Of a DNA stretch of 64,000 nt, positions 16,763 through 25,865 are shown piece by piece. Numbering within the stretch: position 1 is the first letter of the stretch; each line of letters begins with the position of its first letter. The notes below the pieces were generated by a model. It was given only the letters and a program-made list of their open reading frames with translations. It ran no database searches and was not told the origin of the DNA. This DNA comes from JALYOC01 sp036675345 (GTDB taxonomy: Bacteria; Myxococcota; Myxococcia; Myxococcales; Myxococcaceae): positions 1 through 64,000 of the forward strand of contig JAKFFE010000036.1 of NCBI GenBank assembly GCA_036675345.1. The letters are read 5' to 3'. The translations under genes and the position numbers were made by a program.

Positions 16763-18976
16763 TCAGGGCAGCGGCTGGAACTCGGCGCGCAGCACCTGCT
16801 CGGCGCCGGAGTCGATCCGCACCGTCTGCTGGAAGGGGGCCCGGTGGGGGTTGCGCAGCTCGATCAGGTGTTCACCGGGAGGAAGGGACAGATCCCGGAC
16901 CGGGGGCGAGCGGCCCTTGGGCTTGCCGTCCACCACGATGTCCGCCCAGGCGCCCTGCAGGACCAGGTGCAGGGTCCCCGGCGCGGAGGCCACCACCGGG
17001 GGCGGCACTGCCTCCACCTCCGCGGCGCGCTGCCCGGTCGAGGGGCGCACCGGGGCCACCCGGACCGGGCGGGGACGGGAGGCGACGGACGGCGGGGAGG
17101 ACTGCTCAGGGGGAGGCGTCTGTGGCGTGGAGAGGGGGCTCGGCGCGGGGGCGGTGGTGATCGCTGACGGGGCGGTGGGGCCCGCCGACGAAGCGGCGGT
17201 GATCGCCGACGGGACAGTGGTGCTCGCGCTCGTCGGCGCGGTGGGAGTGTCCGTCGGACGCAGCGTCTTCTCTCCCGCGCGCAGCAGCCCGAAGGTCACC
17301 GCGCCGCCCAGGATCAGGGCAGCCACCGGGACGGCCACCCGCGCCGCCCGCCGCCAGCCTCTGCCACCCACCCGTGGAGAGGCCAGGGTGGGCACCTTGT
17401 CCACGCCGCCCTCCGCGCCGCTGGCATGAAGAAGGTTCCCCTCGGTGAGATAGCTGGCCAAGGTGGCGCGCGGATCCACCACCGACCAGCGCTGGAGCAA
17501 GGGCCGGAACACCTCCAGGATCTCGGTGATGTTCTGGAAGCGGTCCTGGGGGGCCCGCTTCAGACAGCGGCGGATCACCTGGGCCAGCTCCGGCTCCAGG
17601 GGCTGGTGGGACTCGGGGGGCAGGTAGCCGCCCTCCACGATCTTGTACATCACCGCCGAGGAGGAGGCGCCGTTGAAGGGCAGCTTCCCGGTGGCGATCT
17701 CGTACAGCATCACTCCGAAGGAGAACACGTCGCTGCGGGCGTCGGCGCGCTCGCCCTTCACCTGTTCCGGGGAGAGGTAGGCCGGGGTCCCCACTGGCAC
17801 CCCGCTGGCGGTGAGCCGGACCAGCTCCTCCATCACCGCGATCCCGAAGTCCCCCACCTTCACCGCGCCGTGGGAGGAGATCAGCACGTTGTCCGGCTTG
17901 ACGTCCCGGTGCACCACCCCGCGCGAGTGGGCAAAGCCGACCCCGCGCGCCACCTCGTAGGCGATCAGCGTGGCGGGGAAGGAGGGCAGCGCGCCCAGCC
18001 GCTCCACGTAGTCCCGCAGGGTCCGCCCCTCCACCAGCTCCATCGCGATGTAGCTGTCGGAGACCTCGGAGGCGACCACGTCATAGACCTGCACGATGTT
18101 CTCGTGGGTCAGCGCCGCGGCCACCCGCGCCTCACGCTGGAGGCGCTCCTTCATCGAGGAGGAGAAGGGGAGGTTGCGGTGCAGGACCTTGATCGCCACC
18201 TCCCGTCCCAACCGCTCGTCGCGGGCCCGCCACACCGAGGCCATTCCGCCCGAGCCCAGCTTGGAGTCCACCCGGTAGCGGGGATCGATCCGGGGCAGGT
18301 CCTCGTTGGCCCTCCCCAGCTGCCGCCAGGAGATCTCGTGGAGCACCAGCGGATCCTCCGGCGCCGCGGTGGGCACCGCGCTGAGCCGGGTCAGCGGGAG
18401 GGTGGCGGGGAGCTGGGCGCGCACCGCGTCGGAGACCAATACCTGCAGCGGGCCGGCGTAGCGTTGGACGTGGGCCGCGGTGAGCACCGCCCCGCCCAGT
18501 GGCCAGCCGCCGGCTCCATCCCGCAGGGCGCCGAAGTGCACGCCGATCCGCAGCCGCATCCGGGTGGACTCCGGGTGGGCGTCCGCGGGGCCGTCGCTGA
18601 CCTCCTGCTGCAGGGCCACCGCCGCGTCCACCGCCCGGGCCGCGTTGGGGAACAGCGCCACCGCGGCCTCCTCCACGGTCTGGATCACCCGGCCGCCGCA
18701 GCCCTCGATCACCGGCAGCAGCAACTGGTGGTGCCGGGGGACGACCTTCGGCGCGCCGAGGTGACCTGGCACCACCTGGTAGATCAGCACCGCGCCCAGC
18801 TGCTGCTGCGGATCCCGGAGCACCGCCTGCAGCTGCTCCTGCAGGTCGGGACGGGGCTGGCTCAGCGGAGGGAGCAGCGCCTCCACCGGTGAACCGGACA
18901 GGCCCGCGAGATCGAGGTCCTTCCCCGCGGCGGTCACCGCCGTGCCAACGCCTGATCCTTCCGGTGCCTGGGCCAT
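16763..18976 (-). CDS. Ser/Thr protein kinase with degenerate cyclase-like N-terminus and PEGA tail
   Basis: 737 residues. Residues about 60-195 resemble a class III nucleotide cyclase fold (GGRVIQTVEEAAVALFPNAA, AVDAAVALQQE, MRLRIGVHFGALRDG), but the metal-binding Asp positions are not kept, so it is probably a sensor rather than a cyclase. Then a complete Hanks-type kinase domain (about 233-495): GSGGMASVW loop, VAIKVL lysine, HRDVKPDN, DFG and SPEQ. A transmembrane helix (about 545-565), a long Pro/Thr/Ala-rich linker and a C-terminal PEGA-like domain (ADIVVDGKPKGRSPP) complete it. The ATG lies 11 bases after TACGCT, suggesting a leaderless or very short-leader transcript. Confidence 0.9.
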   Translation of the reverse strand: MAQAPEGSGVGTAVTAAGKDLDLAGLSGSPVEALLPPLSQPRPDLQEQLQAVLRDPQQQLGAVLIYQVVPGHLGAPKVVPRHHQLLLPVIEGCGGRVIQTVEEAAVALFPNAARAVDAAVALQQEVSDGPADAHPESTRMRLRIGVHFGALRDGAGGWPLGGAVLTAAHVQRYAGPLQVLVSDAVRAQLPATLPLTRLSAVPTAAPEDPLVLHEISWRQLGRANEDLPRIDPRYRVDSKLGSGGMASVWRARDERLGREVAIKVLHRNLPFSSSMKERLQREARVAAALTHENIVQVYDVVASEVSDSYIAMELVEGRTLRDYVERLGALPSFPATLIAYEVARGVGFAHSRGVVHRDVKPDNVLISSHGAVKVGDFGIAVMEELVRLTASGVPVGTPAYLSPEQVKGERADARSDVFSFGVMLYEIATGKLPFNGASSSAVMYKIVEGGYLPPESHQPLEPELAQVIRRCLKRAPQDRFQNITEILEVFRPLLQRWSVVDPRATLASYLTEGNLLHASGAEGGVDKVPTLASPRVGGRGWRRAARVAVPVAALILGGAVTFGLLRAGEKTLRPTDTPTAPTSASTTVPSAITAASSAGPTAPSAITTAPAPSPLSTPQTPPPEQSSPPSVASRPRPVRVAPVRPSTGQRAAEVEAVPPPVVASAPGTLHLVLQGAWADIVVDGKPKGRSPPVRDLSLPPGEHLIELRNPHRAPFQQTVRIDSGAEQVLRAEFQPLP

Positions 18977-19177
18977 GAATGGCGCCCAGCGTAGCCCAGC
19001 CGCAACGCGCTGCTCGACTGGCGGGTCGCTGGTGGCCAGCCGCGGCCCGCGGGGTTGCGTCGTTCACTTCCGTTGACCGACGAACCTGGGTCCCCCGCGG
19101 ATGCCGCGCCGCGTCTTGTCCCCGCTTGCGAACCTGGCAACGTGCGCGCGCTTTTCCCTCAAAGGAGCCTCTTGCCG

Positions 19178-20053
19178 ATGCGTTCCTCTCTCTGTCTTGC
19201 CGCGCTGCTCTCCGCCGTGATTGCCGCTCCCGCGCTCGCCACCAACTACACCCTGTGGATCCACGGGCGGGGGGGCGGAGGCGCGGTCGGGAACTACTCC
19301 GACTTCAGCCGCTGGGGCCCTGCTAGCACCGCCGCCGGGGTGAACAAGAAGGCGGTCAACTGGGACGGGCGCAGCCGGATCGCCGACCAGAACGCTGTGA
19401 TCCGCAACGCCCTGGACTGCTTCTGCACCGGCACCAACTGGTGCTACATCGCCGCGCACTCCGCCGGGGATCTGCAGATCGGCTACGCGCTCTCTCTGTG
19501 GGGTGGCAGCGCCCGCTACAAGAAGGACGCCGCCCCCAACTCCAGCGGGGTGTGCGGCAACTCCGACGGCACCACCCAGACCGGCTGGAACATCAAGTGG
19601 GTGGACATCGCCTCTGGCGCGGGCGGCGGCAGCGAGCTGGCCGACAACGGCGACTGGGCGGTGAGCGAACCGCTGGTGTCGGACCTGGTGACCACCACCG
19701 CGCGCTCGCTCTACAACCACAACGTCACCCGCGGGGTGTGGTTCTACATGTTCGCCGGCGCCAAGGGGACGTTCTACTCCGGCCTCCTCCCCGGGCAGGA
19801 TGACGACGCGGTGGCCTACCACTCCACCGGCGGCGTCTCCGGCAGCTCCGGCGGATCGTGGTGCAACCCCTCCGACTGGTTCTGCAACGACCTGACCACC
19901 GGCACCGCCGCCTGTCAGGGGGGGCGCACCAAGTGGAGCTACCACTCGGTCCAGTTCCGCGATGACGGGGAGGACTACTCCCACGGCAACAACGGCAACT
20001 GGGAGGGGATCGTGGCCAAGGTCCGCGCCGACGTCGTCACCTACGCCAAGTAA
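19178..20053 (+). CDS. secreted alpha/beta-hydrolase-like protein
   Basis: 291 residues from the ATG that follows AAAGGAG. A clear Sec signal peptide (cleavage after APALA) precedes a domain beginning YTLWIHGRGGGG, the beta-strand and oxyanion loop of lipase-like folds, with IAAHSAGD (compare the GxSxG nucleophile elbow; Gly is Ala here) about 75 residues later. Eight cysteines suggest disulfides. I judge it a secreted hydrolase-like protein; substrate unknown, and catalytic Asp and His cannot be fixed from one sequence. The next gene starts directly after its stop codon, so the two products are probably used together. Confidence 0.7.
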   Translation: MRSSLCLAALLSAVIAAPALATNYTLWIHGRGGGGAVGNYSDFSRWGPASTAAGVNKKAVNWDGRSRIADQNAVIRNALDCFCTGTNWCYIAAHSAGDLQIGYALSLWGGSARYKKDAAPNSSGVCGNSDGTTQTGWNIKWVDIASGAGGGSELADNGDWAVSEPLVSDLVTTTARSLYNHNVTRGVWFYMFAGAKGTFYSGLLPGQDDDAVAYHSTGGVSGSSGGSWCNPSDWFCNDLTTGTAACQGGRTKWSYHSVQFRDDGEDYSHGNNGNWEGIVAKVRADVVTYAK

Positions 20054-21235
20054 GTGACCCGCTCGAAGAAGATCGGGTTCGCCTGGGCCGCCAGCCTGGC
20101 GCTGGCGCTGGGGGTGATCGCCCTGCCGGTGGAGAGGGCCGCGCCGGAGGAGGAGCCGACCTCCCCCTCCGTTTCCGCGCCTGGGCCCAGCGCCCCGGGG
20201 CGGGCCCGGGTGACCGACGCGCCCTCCCGGGAGGTTCCTGGGGAGGCCGCGGCGGAACCCGGAGTGACGCCGGATCGCGAGGGCTGGCGGCTGCGCAAGG
20301 AGCGCGCCGAGCAGACCTTGCGGGAGTACCGGGCGGCGACCCGCTACCCGCCGGAGTCCCGTCCGGCGGTGGAGCATCCGGACCAGATGGAGTTCCCCGC
20401 CCCCGAGCGCCGGCTGCCGATGGACGGCGACGCGGACCACGAGGGCGCGCTGTCGGTGGTGCTGCATCAGGACCGGGTGTTCCTCTCCGGCGAGGAGTCA
20501 GTCACCCTGACCGTGCGCTGCGAGGATCGCCGGGGGACTCCGCAGCGCTGCCAGGTCCCGCCGGCCAGCGCCAGTGAGCTGCCCCGCGAGGGCCGCGCGC
20601 CGCTGTCCCCGGTGGCGGTGCCGTTCGGGGAGCTCGGCGGCACCCACACCGCCCGCTTCGCGCCCGGCCAGAGCGGCTTTCTGACCACCTCCGGGACGAT
20701 CCGGGTGGCGCTGACGGTGAACGCCGGAGAGGTGCGCAAGCACGCCTTCTTCGATCTGCTCTACACCGGGCTGCCGCCGGCCACCTTCACCGGGAGGGTG
20801 CGTGACTCGGTGGAGTCGGGGTCGCTGCAGCTGGAGGTGGGGCTGCAGGTGAAGAAGCCGGGCCGCTATGTGATCACCGGGAGGGTGGACGACGCCGGCG
20901 GTAAGCCGCTCGCCTGGGTGCAGTTCAACGAAGAGCTGCCGGCGGGTGCGCAGCAGGCGCGGTTGACCGTGTTCGGGAGGTTGATCCTGGACCAGCAGCC
21001 GGTGTTCCCGCTCCGCCTCCGCGATCTGGAGGGCTTCCTGCTGCTGGAGCAGGGGGACCCGGACCGGGAGCTGCTCCCCAGCCTGCCGGGAACGGTGCAC
21101 CAGACCCGCGTCCACCCGGTCACCGCCTTCTCCGGAGAGGAGTGGAGCTCCGAGCAACGGGCCCGCTACCTGGAAGAGCTGCAGCGGGACGTGGACCGCG
21201 CGGACGAGGCGCTGAGCGCGGCCGGCGGGGGCTGA
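20054..21235 (+). CDS. membrane-anchored protein resembling choice-of-anchor X proteins
   Basis: 393 residues starting with GTG directly after the preceding stop. One N-terminal membrane anchor (about 8-26), a Pro/Ala/Glu-rich spacer to about 75, a helix leading into EYRAATRYPPESRPA, and two beta-rich domains (about 125-230 and 240-375). The YPPxSRP motif and the later KKPGRYVITGRVDDAGGKPL and TVFGRLILD segments resemble a family common in myxobacteria and Xanthomonadales, named choice-of-anchor X in NCBI models as I recall. Function unknown. The tandem with a secreted hydrolase-like protein suggests a chaperone, anchor or inhibitor role; inference only. Confidence 0.68.
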   Translation: MTRSKKIGFAWAASLALALGVIALPVERAAPEEEPTSPSVSAPGPSAPGRARVTDAPSREVPGEAAAEPGVTPDREGWRLRKERAEQTLREYRAATRYPPESRPAVEHPDQMEFPAPERRLPMDGDADHEGALSVVLHQDRVFLSGEESVTLTVRCEDRRGTPQRCQVPPASASELPREGRAPLSPVAVPFGELGGTHTARFAPGQSGFLTTSGTIRVALTVNAGEVRKHAFFDLLYTGLPPATFTGRVRDSVESGSLQLEVGLQVKKPGRYVITGRVDDAGGKPLAWVQFNEELPAGAQQARLTVFGRLILDQQPVFPLRLRDLEGFLLLEQGDPDRELLPSLPGTVHQTRVHPVTAFSGEEWSSEQRARYLEELQRDVDRADEALSAAGGG

Positions 21236-21304
21236 GCGGCGGTCCCCCCAGAAGACCGGGTCCCCAGGACCCGTCGCAGGCCCAGGGGACGCGCTTGGCG
21301 GAGG

Positions 21305-21841
21305 CTACTTGATCGCGATCCCCAGGAACTCCACATCCCCCTTGGCGCCTTCCTTGCGGGTGATCGTCACCTCGAACCACCAGTAGCTCGCCAGCCCCGG
21401 GTTCAGGTCCTTGATGTCCACCTCGATGGTGGAGCCGTAACCGGAGGTGGGAGGGAAGGCCGGGGTGATGTTCGCCCAGGTCTGGGCGACCGCCGGGCTG
21501 GAGAAGTGGGCGTAGCGAAGCTTGACGTTGAGGTAGGTGCTGGAGCCTTCGTCCTCGTCCTTGTACGAGATCACCAGCTTGTGCCAGTTCTTGTACGAGG
21601 CGCCGACCGGGGCACCCCAGCTGCCGTCCTGCCACTGATCCATCGGCAGCGCGCAGGTCAGCCGGATCGTCCCGTAGGCGCCGGGCTGGAAGCCCACCCC
21701 CACGCCGCGGTTCTCATAAAGCCCCTCCTGGATCGCCTTGTGGTCGGGGACGCAGGCGTTCCCAATCACCGCCCAATCATGACCGTCCGCCAACGCCACC
21801 GACGCCCCCAACAGAACGACCATGGCCAGCATCTTGCGCAT
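21305..21841 (-). CDS. exported protein of unknown function
   Basis: 178 residues from the ATG with GAGGGAG six bases before it. A signal peptide (MRKMLAMVVLLGASVALA) is followed by a compact beta-rich domain with two cysteines (ACVPDHK, LTCALP) and several aromatic patches (YENRGVGVGFQPGAYG, SYWWFEVTITRK). It resembles small carbohydrate-binding or jelly-roll folds only in general character; no family recognised. Encoded convergently with the anchor-X-type gene (69 bp apart) and divergently from the FG-GAP lipoprotein gene. Confidence 0.68.
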   Translation of the reverse strand: MRKMLAMVVLLGASVALADGHDWAVIGNACVPDHKAIQEGLYENRGVGVGFQPGAYGTIRLTCALPMDQWQDGSWGAPVGASYKNWHKLVISYKDEDEGSSTYLNVKLRYAHFSSPAVAQTWANITPAFPPTSGYGSTIEVDIKDLNPGLASYWWFEVTITRKEGAKGDVEFLGIAIK

Positions 21842-21945
21842 CGCGTGCTCCCTCAAAGGAATGGACGCGGCGGCTGTGCACCGACGATGCCAGGCCGGCT
21901 CTGACGTCCGTCCCTCTGGGGCCAACCCTCCGCGCTGCGCAGTCG

Positions 21946-21961
21946 TTGCTCGGGTGAGCAA
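21946..21961. promoter_or_regulatory. inverted repeat between divergent genes
   Basis: TTGCTC and GAGCAA are a perfect 6-bp inverted repeat around GGGT, roughly midway between the two divergent starts (21841 and 22072). A dimeric regulator could bind here. Nothing else identifies the promoters. Confidence 0.25.
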
Positions 21962-22071
21962 ACGCTGCCTCCCAAGCGCTCATTTGGGACATCGAGGCTT
22001 CGGCTGCGTTGGAGGCAGTTGACCGTCCGCTGCGTCCCTGGCGAGAATTTTCCCACTTCAACGGAGCTCGC

Positions 22072-24024
22072 TTGTTCAACTCGTCCCGCCTCTCCCCTTC
22101 GTGGTCCTGGTGTCTGCTCGCGGTCGCCATCGTGATTTCCTCCGGGTGTCCGTCCTCCGATCCGCAGCTCGTCGTCGCCTCCGGGCAGAACCAATCGGGG
22201 ACGGTCGGCCAGCCGCTGAGCCAGCCGATCCGCGTGAAGGTCCTGGCCAAGGGCGGTTCGCCTGCCAGCGGAGTCACAGTCTCGTTCGTGCCCGCTGAGG
22301 GGCAGGGCGCTGTCTCCGCCGCGTCCGTCGAGACCGACGCGGATGGGATCGCGCAGTCGGTGTGGACGCTGGGGACGGCACCCGGACCCCAGCGGCTCAC
22401 TGTGTCCGCCAGCCTGGACACCGGGGCCCTGCCGCCCCTCGTCGTGGAGGCCACCGCGGTTCCCGGCCCTCCTTCTACGATCACGGTGTCAATGGAGCGG
22501 CCGACGCTTCAGTTCTGGGCAGACACCACGGTGGCAGCGGCGATCGTCGCGGATGCCCTCGGAAATGTCCTCGACCTCCCGGTGGCGTGGTCCTCCAGCG
22601 ACGGCGCGATCGCCGCGGTCGACGCCACCGGACGGGTCACCAGCGGCAGGGGCGGAGCTGCGATCCTGACCGCGACCACCGGTGGCCTCACCGGGTCCGC
22701 CGAGGTGAACGTGGCCGCCCCCTCGGTCTCGAATGCTGCGTGCCCGCCCTCTTCCATTCCGACACCGGGAACGATCTCCGCGCAGGTCCCCACCTTCACC
22801 TCGGTCGATCTGTTCGATGGCCCCGGCCTGCGCTACGGCATTCCGGAGTTCCTGGCGGTGGACCTCGACGCCGATGACATCGACGAGGTGGTGGTGTTCA
22901 ACAGCAACTTCGCCCACCAGCCGGAGGACGTGCAGGGCGGCGAGGTTCGCGTCTGGAAGCTCCAGGGCGATCGTTACGTGGACCAGACGTCGACTGTGCT
23001 CCCGAGCGGACCGATGGTGGCCGACCACACCCGGGCCTATGCGGTGGCCGACTTCGACGGCAATGGACGCCCCGACATCTTCGCTGGCCAGCACGGCTTC
23101 GACGGGCCTCCCTTTCCGGGGGCGCCGAACTTCCTGCTGCTGTCGCAGGCGGATGGAACCCTGGTGAATGTGGCGCCTACCGCGATGCAGCCGTTCGAGG
23201 CGAACACCTATACGCACGGGCTCGCGGCGGCCGACGTGAACTGCGACGGAACGGTGGACCTCTTCGAGGCCAACCTCAACTCGCCCAACACCCCCGACCC
23301 TCACCTGTTCATCAACTCGGGGGCGGCGCAGTTCACTGCGGAGGACGCCCGGATCTTCGCGATCCAGGGAGGGACGCCGCTGCCGACCTACACCTCCGCC
23401 GAGTTCTGCGATCTCGACCGTGATGGCGACGCGGACCTGCTCCTCGGAGGCTGGACGCCGTGGGAGGTGTTTCCCGACGAGCTGCTGGTGAACGACGGAG
23501 CAGGAAACTTCCGCGCCGCGGCCCAAGGGACGCTGCCGGTCGGGCGCTTTGGCGCCGATGGCACCACCACCCTGGAGATGCGGTGCGTGGACGTCGACCA
23601 GGACGGCTGGAACGACATCTTCGGGTCGGCGACCAGCAAGGGCTACACGGCGGGAAGCCTCTTTCTGTGGCGCAACAATGGAGATGGAACCTTCAGCGAC
23701 TTGACGGAGGCGGCGATCCCGAACGCGGGTCGCTCCACCGAGTGGCTGGCCAGGCTGCACGTGGTCGACTTCAACCGCGACGGCTGGCCGGACCTCCACG
23801 CCTCGGGGCTGCCCTCCAATGGCGCTCCGCCGACGGACGCGGCGGTGGCCGATGTCTACATGAACACCGGGGGGCAGTTCGCCTACTCGCGCCCGGCAAT
23901 CCAGTACGTGGCGTTCAGCGTCCCGGTCCGGACGGTTGCGTCCGGGCGCACCGACCTCGTGTATCTGAACTACGGCCCCGGGGAGAACACCGTCCCGCGC
24001 CTGATGCGAAGCGATCTCCCGTAG
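22072..24024 (+). CDS. FG-GAP/VCBS repeat lipoprotein with Ig-like domains
   Basis: 650 residues from the TTG at 22072, which has GGAG at the right distance; another in-frame TTG lies at 22009. A lipoprotein signal ends in VISSGC. Two Ig-like modules follow: an invasin-type one (about 35-125) and a Big_2-like one (AWSSSDGAIAAVDATGRVTS, GSAEVNV). Residues about 245-640 hold six FG-GAP calcium loops, for example VDLDADDIDEVVV, VADFDGNGRPDIF, AADVNCDGTVDLF, DLDRDGDADLLLG and VDVDQDGWNDIF, which build an integrin-like seven-bladed propeller. Expected at the cell surface, Ca2+-stabilised, adhesive or ligand-binding. Third-position GC is lower than in the flanking regulator gene. Confidence 0.82.
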   Translation: MFNSSRLSPSWSWCLLAVAIVISSGCPSSDPQLVVASGQNQSGTVGQPLSQPIRVKVLAKGGSPASGVTVSFVPAEGQGAVSAASVETDADGIAQSVWTLGTAPGPQRLTVSASLDTGALPPLVVEATAVPGPPSTITVSMERPTLQFWADTTVAAAIVADALGNVLDLPVAWSSSDGAIAAVDATGRVTSGRGGAAILTATTGGLTGSAEVNVAAPSVSNAACPPSSIPTPGTISAQVPTFTSVDLFDGPGLRYGIPEFLAVDLDADDIDEVVVFNSNFAHQPEDVQGGEVRVWKLQGDRYVDQTSTVLPSGPMVADHTRAYAVADFDGNGRPDIFAGQHGFDGPPFPGAPNFLLLSQADGTLVNVAPTAMQPFEANTYTHGLAAADVNCDGTVDLFEANLNSPNTPDPHLFINSGAAQFTAEDARIFAIQGGTPLPTYTSAEFCDLDRDGDADLLLGGWTPWEVFPDELLVNDGAGNFRAAAQGTLPVGRFGADGTTTLEMRCVDVDQDGWNDIFGSATSKGYTAGSLFLWRNNGDGTFSDLTEAAIPNAGRSTEWLARLHVVDFNRDGWPDLHASGLPSNGAPPTDAAVADVYMNTGGQFAYSRPAIQYVAFSVPVRTVASGRTDLVYLNYGPGENTVPRLMRSDLP

Positions 24025-24046
24025 CCCGGCGGGCGCAGGCGCTGCC

Positions 24047-25834
24047 TTACCGCCGCGGCCCCGCGCTCCACAGCCCCAGCTTCCGGGCGCGCCTCCCCAG
24101 GGTGACCGGATCCATCTGCAGGGTCCTGGCCGCCCGGCGCAACACCCCCTCCGCCTTCCCCAGCGCGTCACGCAGGATCTCCTTCTCCGCCTGCGCCATC
24201 CGCTGCTCGAAGCTGGGACCGTGCGCCCCCGGCTCTCCGCCCCGGGCGCGGGCCACCAGCGCGTCCGGGAGCTGGGCGGGGGTGATCGGCTCCGCCGGCG
24301 CGGACAGCAGCACCGCCCGCTCCACCACGTTGCGCAATTCGCGGACATTGCCCGGCCAGGGGTACGCGCGCAGCACCGCCTCCGCCTCGGGGGAGAACCC
24401 GGGGCTGTTGCGCTCCAGGGTGGTGTTGAAGGCGCCGCGGAAGGCGTGGGCCAGCGGCAGCACGTCCTCTCCCCGCTGGCGCAGCGGCGGCAGCTCCAGG
24501 GTGAAGGTGTTGAGCCGGTAGAAGAGGTCGCTGCGGAATCTCCCGCCCCGGACCTCCTCTTCCAGCGACTTGTTGCTGGCCACCACCAACCGCACGTCCA
24601 CCTGGCGGACCACGCTGTCGCCCACCGGGCGGACCTCCCCGGTCTCGATCACCCGCAGCAGCTTGGCCTGCAGGTTGGGGGTGGTGTTCTCGATCTCGTC
24701 CAGGAAGATGGTGCCGCCGTCGGCCAGCTGGAACAGCCCGGGGTGGTCCGCGATCGCTCCGGTGAACGCGCCCTTCACGTGGCCAAACAGCTCGCTCTCC
24801 AGCAGCGTCTCCGGCAGCGCCCCGCAGTCCTGGACAACGATCGCCGCCGCGTTGCGGTTGCTCAGCCGGTGCACGGTCCTGGCCACCACCTCCTTGCCGG
24901 TGCCGGTCTCCCCCTGCAGCAGCACCGCCACCCGGTGCGGGGCCACCACCCGCACCAGCTCCAGCACCCGTCGCATCCCCGGGCTCTGGAAACCGGGGGC
25001 CTCGGCGTCGTCGCCCACCGGCGCCTCGGCGCGGGCCCGCTCGCGCAGCAGGTGGCGCTCCAGCTCCAGCCCCATCCTCCGCTGCTCGATCTGCCGCTGG
25101 TGGTGCTGGCAGGCCTCCAGCAAGCTGCTGCGCAGCTCGGCGTGGGCCGCGTCCAGGCTCAGGGCCCGGAACAGCTGGCCGCGGTTGAACAGCTCCACCA
25201 GGTTCGGCGCCCGGGCCGGAGCCCAGTAGATCAAGGAGGGGGCGATCTCCCGGGGCCGGTCCCGGAGGGTAGAGCCTTCCCCCAGCAGCTCCACCACCTG
25301 GTCCATCACCTTCAGGGCGCGGGTCTCCGCGGTCCCGAACACCACCACCGCCGAGATGTCTCCCCGGGCCAGGGCGTCGCGGATCTCCAGATCCGAGCCC
25401 ACGAACAGGATCTCCACCGAGTCCCCCATCGCCGCGCGCAGGGCCAACTCCGCGGTGCGGGTGGCGTAGGTGACCACCACCCGCAGCCGATGGGCGAGCA
25501 GATACCGGGCCAGCTTCACCTGGTCCCCGCCCTCGAAGCGGCCGAACTGGATCCCCAGCGCGGCGGTGGCGCCCTCCTGGGCGTGGGTGGCGTCGGCCCG
25601 CCAGCGCACCAGGCCCCGGACGCGGATCCGCGTCCCCGGGAGCTTGAACTCCAGGTCCAGCTCCTCCCCTTCCTGCGGACCCTCGGTGGGCGAAGGGGGA
25701 CTGGCAATCAGCCCCATCCCGGTCTCGCTGAGGTTCACCGACCAGCACCCGCGGAGCGCCGGCCGGGTCAGCACCTGCACGTAGAACGGCTTTCTCTCCG
25801 CCCGCTGCACCTGGGTCCGGTGGTCTCTGCTCAC
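24047..25834 (-). CDS. PilZ-linked sigma-54 enhancer-binding protein
   Basis: 595 residues from a GTG start. PilZ-like domain (about 8-115) with RAER (11-14) and NLSETG (34-39); a very degenerate receiver-like middle (about 117-195); helical linker; AAA+ domain (about 282-510) with GETGTGKE, a canonical GAFTGA loop, GGTIFLDEI and the RNVVER region; C-terminal Fis-type HTH (about 545-590, LRRAARTLQMDPVTLGRRAR). Same architecture as the 9950-11743 protein but clearly diverged. No phosphorylatable Asp can be recognised, so input is probably c-di-GMP or a partner protein. The GTG lies inside the overlapping inverted repeats at 25831-25865, and no Shine-Dalgarno is obvious. Confidence 0.87.
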   Translation of the reverse strand: MSRDHRTQVQRAERKPFYVQVLTRPALRGCWSVNLSETGMGLIASPPSPTEGPQEGEELDLEFKLPGTRIRVRGLVRWRADATHAQEGATAALGIQFGRFEGGDQVKLARYLLAHRLRVVVTYATRTAELALRAAMGDSVEILFVGSDLEIRDALARGDISAVVVFGTAETRALKVMDQVVELLGEGSTLRDRPREIAPSLIYWAPARAPNLVELFNRGQLFRALSLDAAHAELRSSLLEACQHHQRQIEQRRMGLELERHLLRERARAEAPVGDDAEAPGFQSPGMRRVLELVRVVAPHRVAVLLQGETGTGKEVVARTVHRLSNRNAAAIVVQDCGALPETLLESELFGHVKGAFTGAIADHPGLFQLADGGTIFLDEIENTTPNLQAKLLRVIETGEVRPVGDSVVRQVDVRLVVASNKSLEEEVRGGRFRSDLFYRLNTFTLELPPLRQRGEDVLPLAHAFRGAFNTTLERNSPGFSPEAEAVLRAYPWPGNVRELRNVVERAVLLSAPAEPITPAQLPDALVARARGGEPGAHGPSFEQRMAQAEKEILRDALGKAEGVLRRAARTLQMDPVTLGRRARKLGLWSAGPRR

Positions 25835-25865
25835 CGCTGAAGCATCACCGATTCAGCGGTGATGC
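25831..25865. promoter_or_regulatory. overlapping alternative inverted repeats at start of sigma-54 activator gene
   Basis: Three blocks can pair in two exclusive ways. TCACCGCTGAA (25831-25841) pairs with TTCAGCGGTGA (25852-25862), and GCATCACCG (25842-25850) pairs with CGGTGATGC (25857-25865). The minus-strand GTG start (25832-25834) is part of the first stem. On the minus strand a mini-ORF of four codons (MLQR) ends with a TGA that overlaps this GTG. The site could act as an operator or as an attenuator-like RNA switch. Confidence 0.45.
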
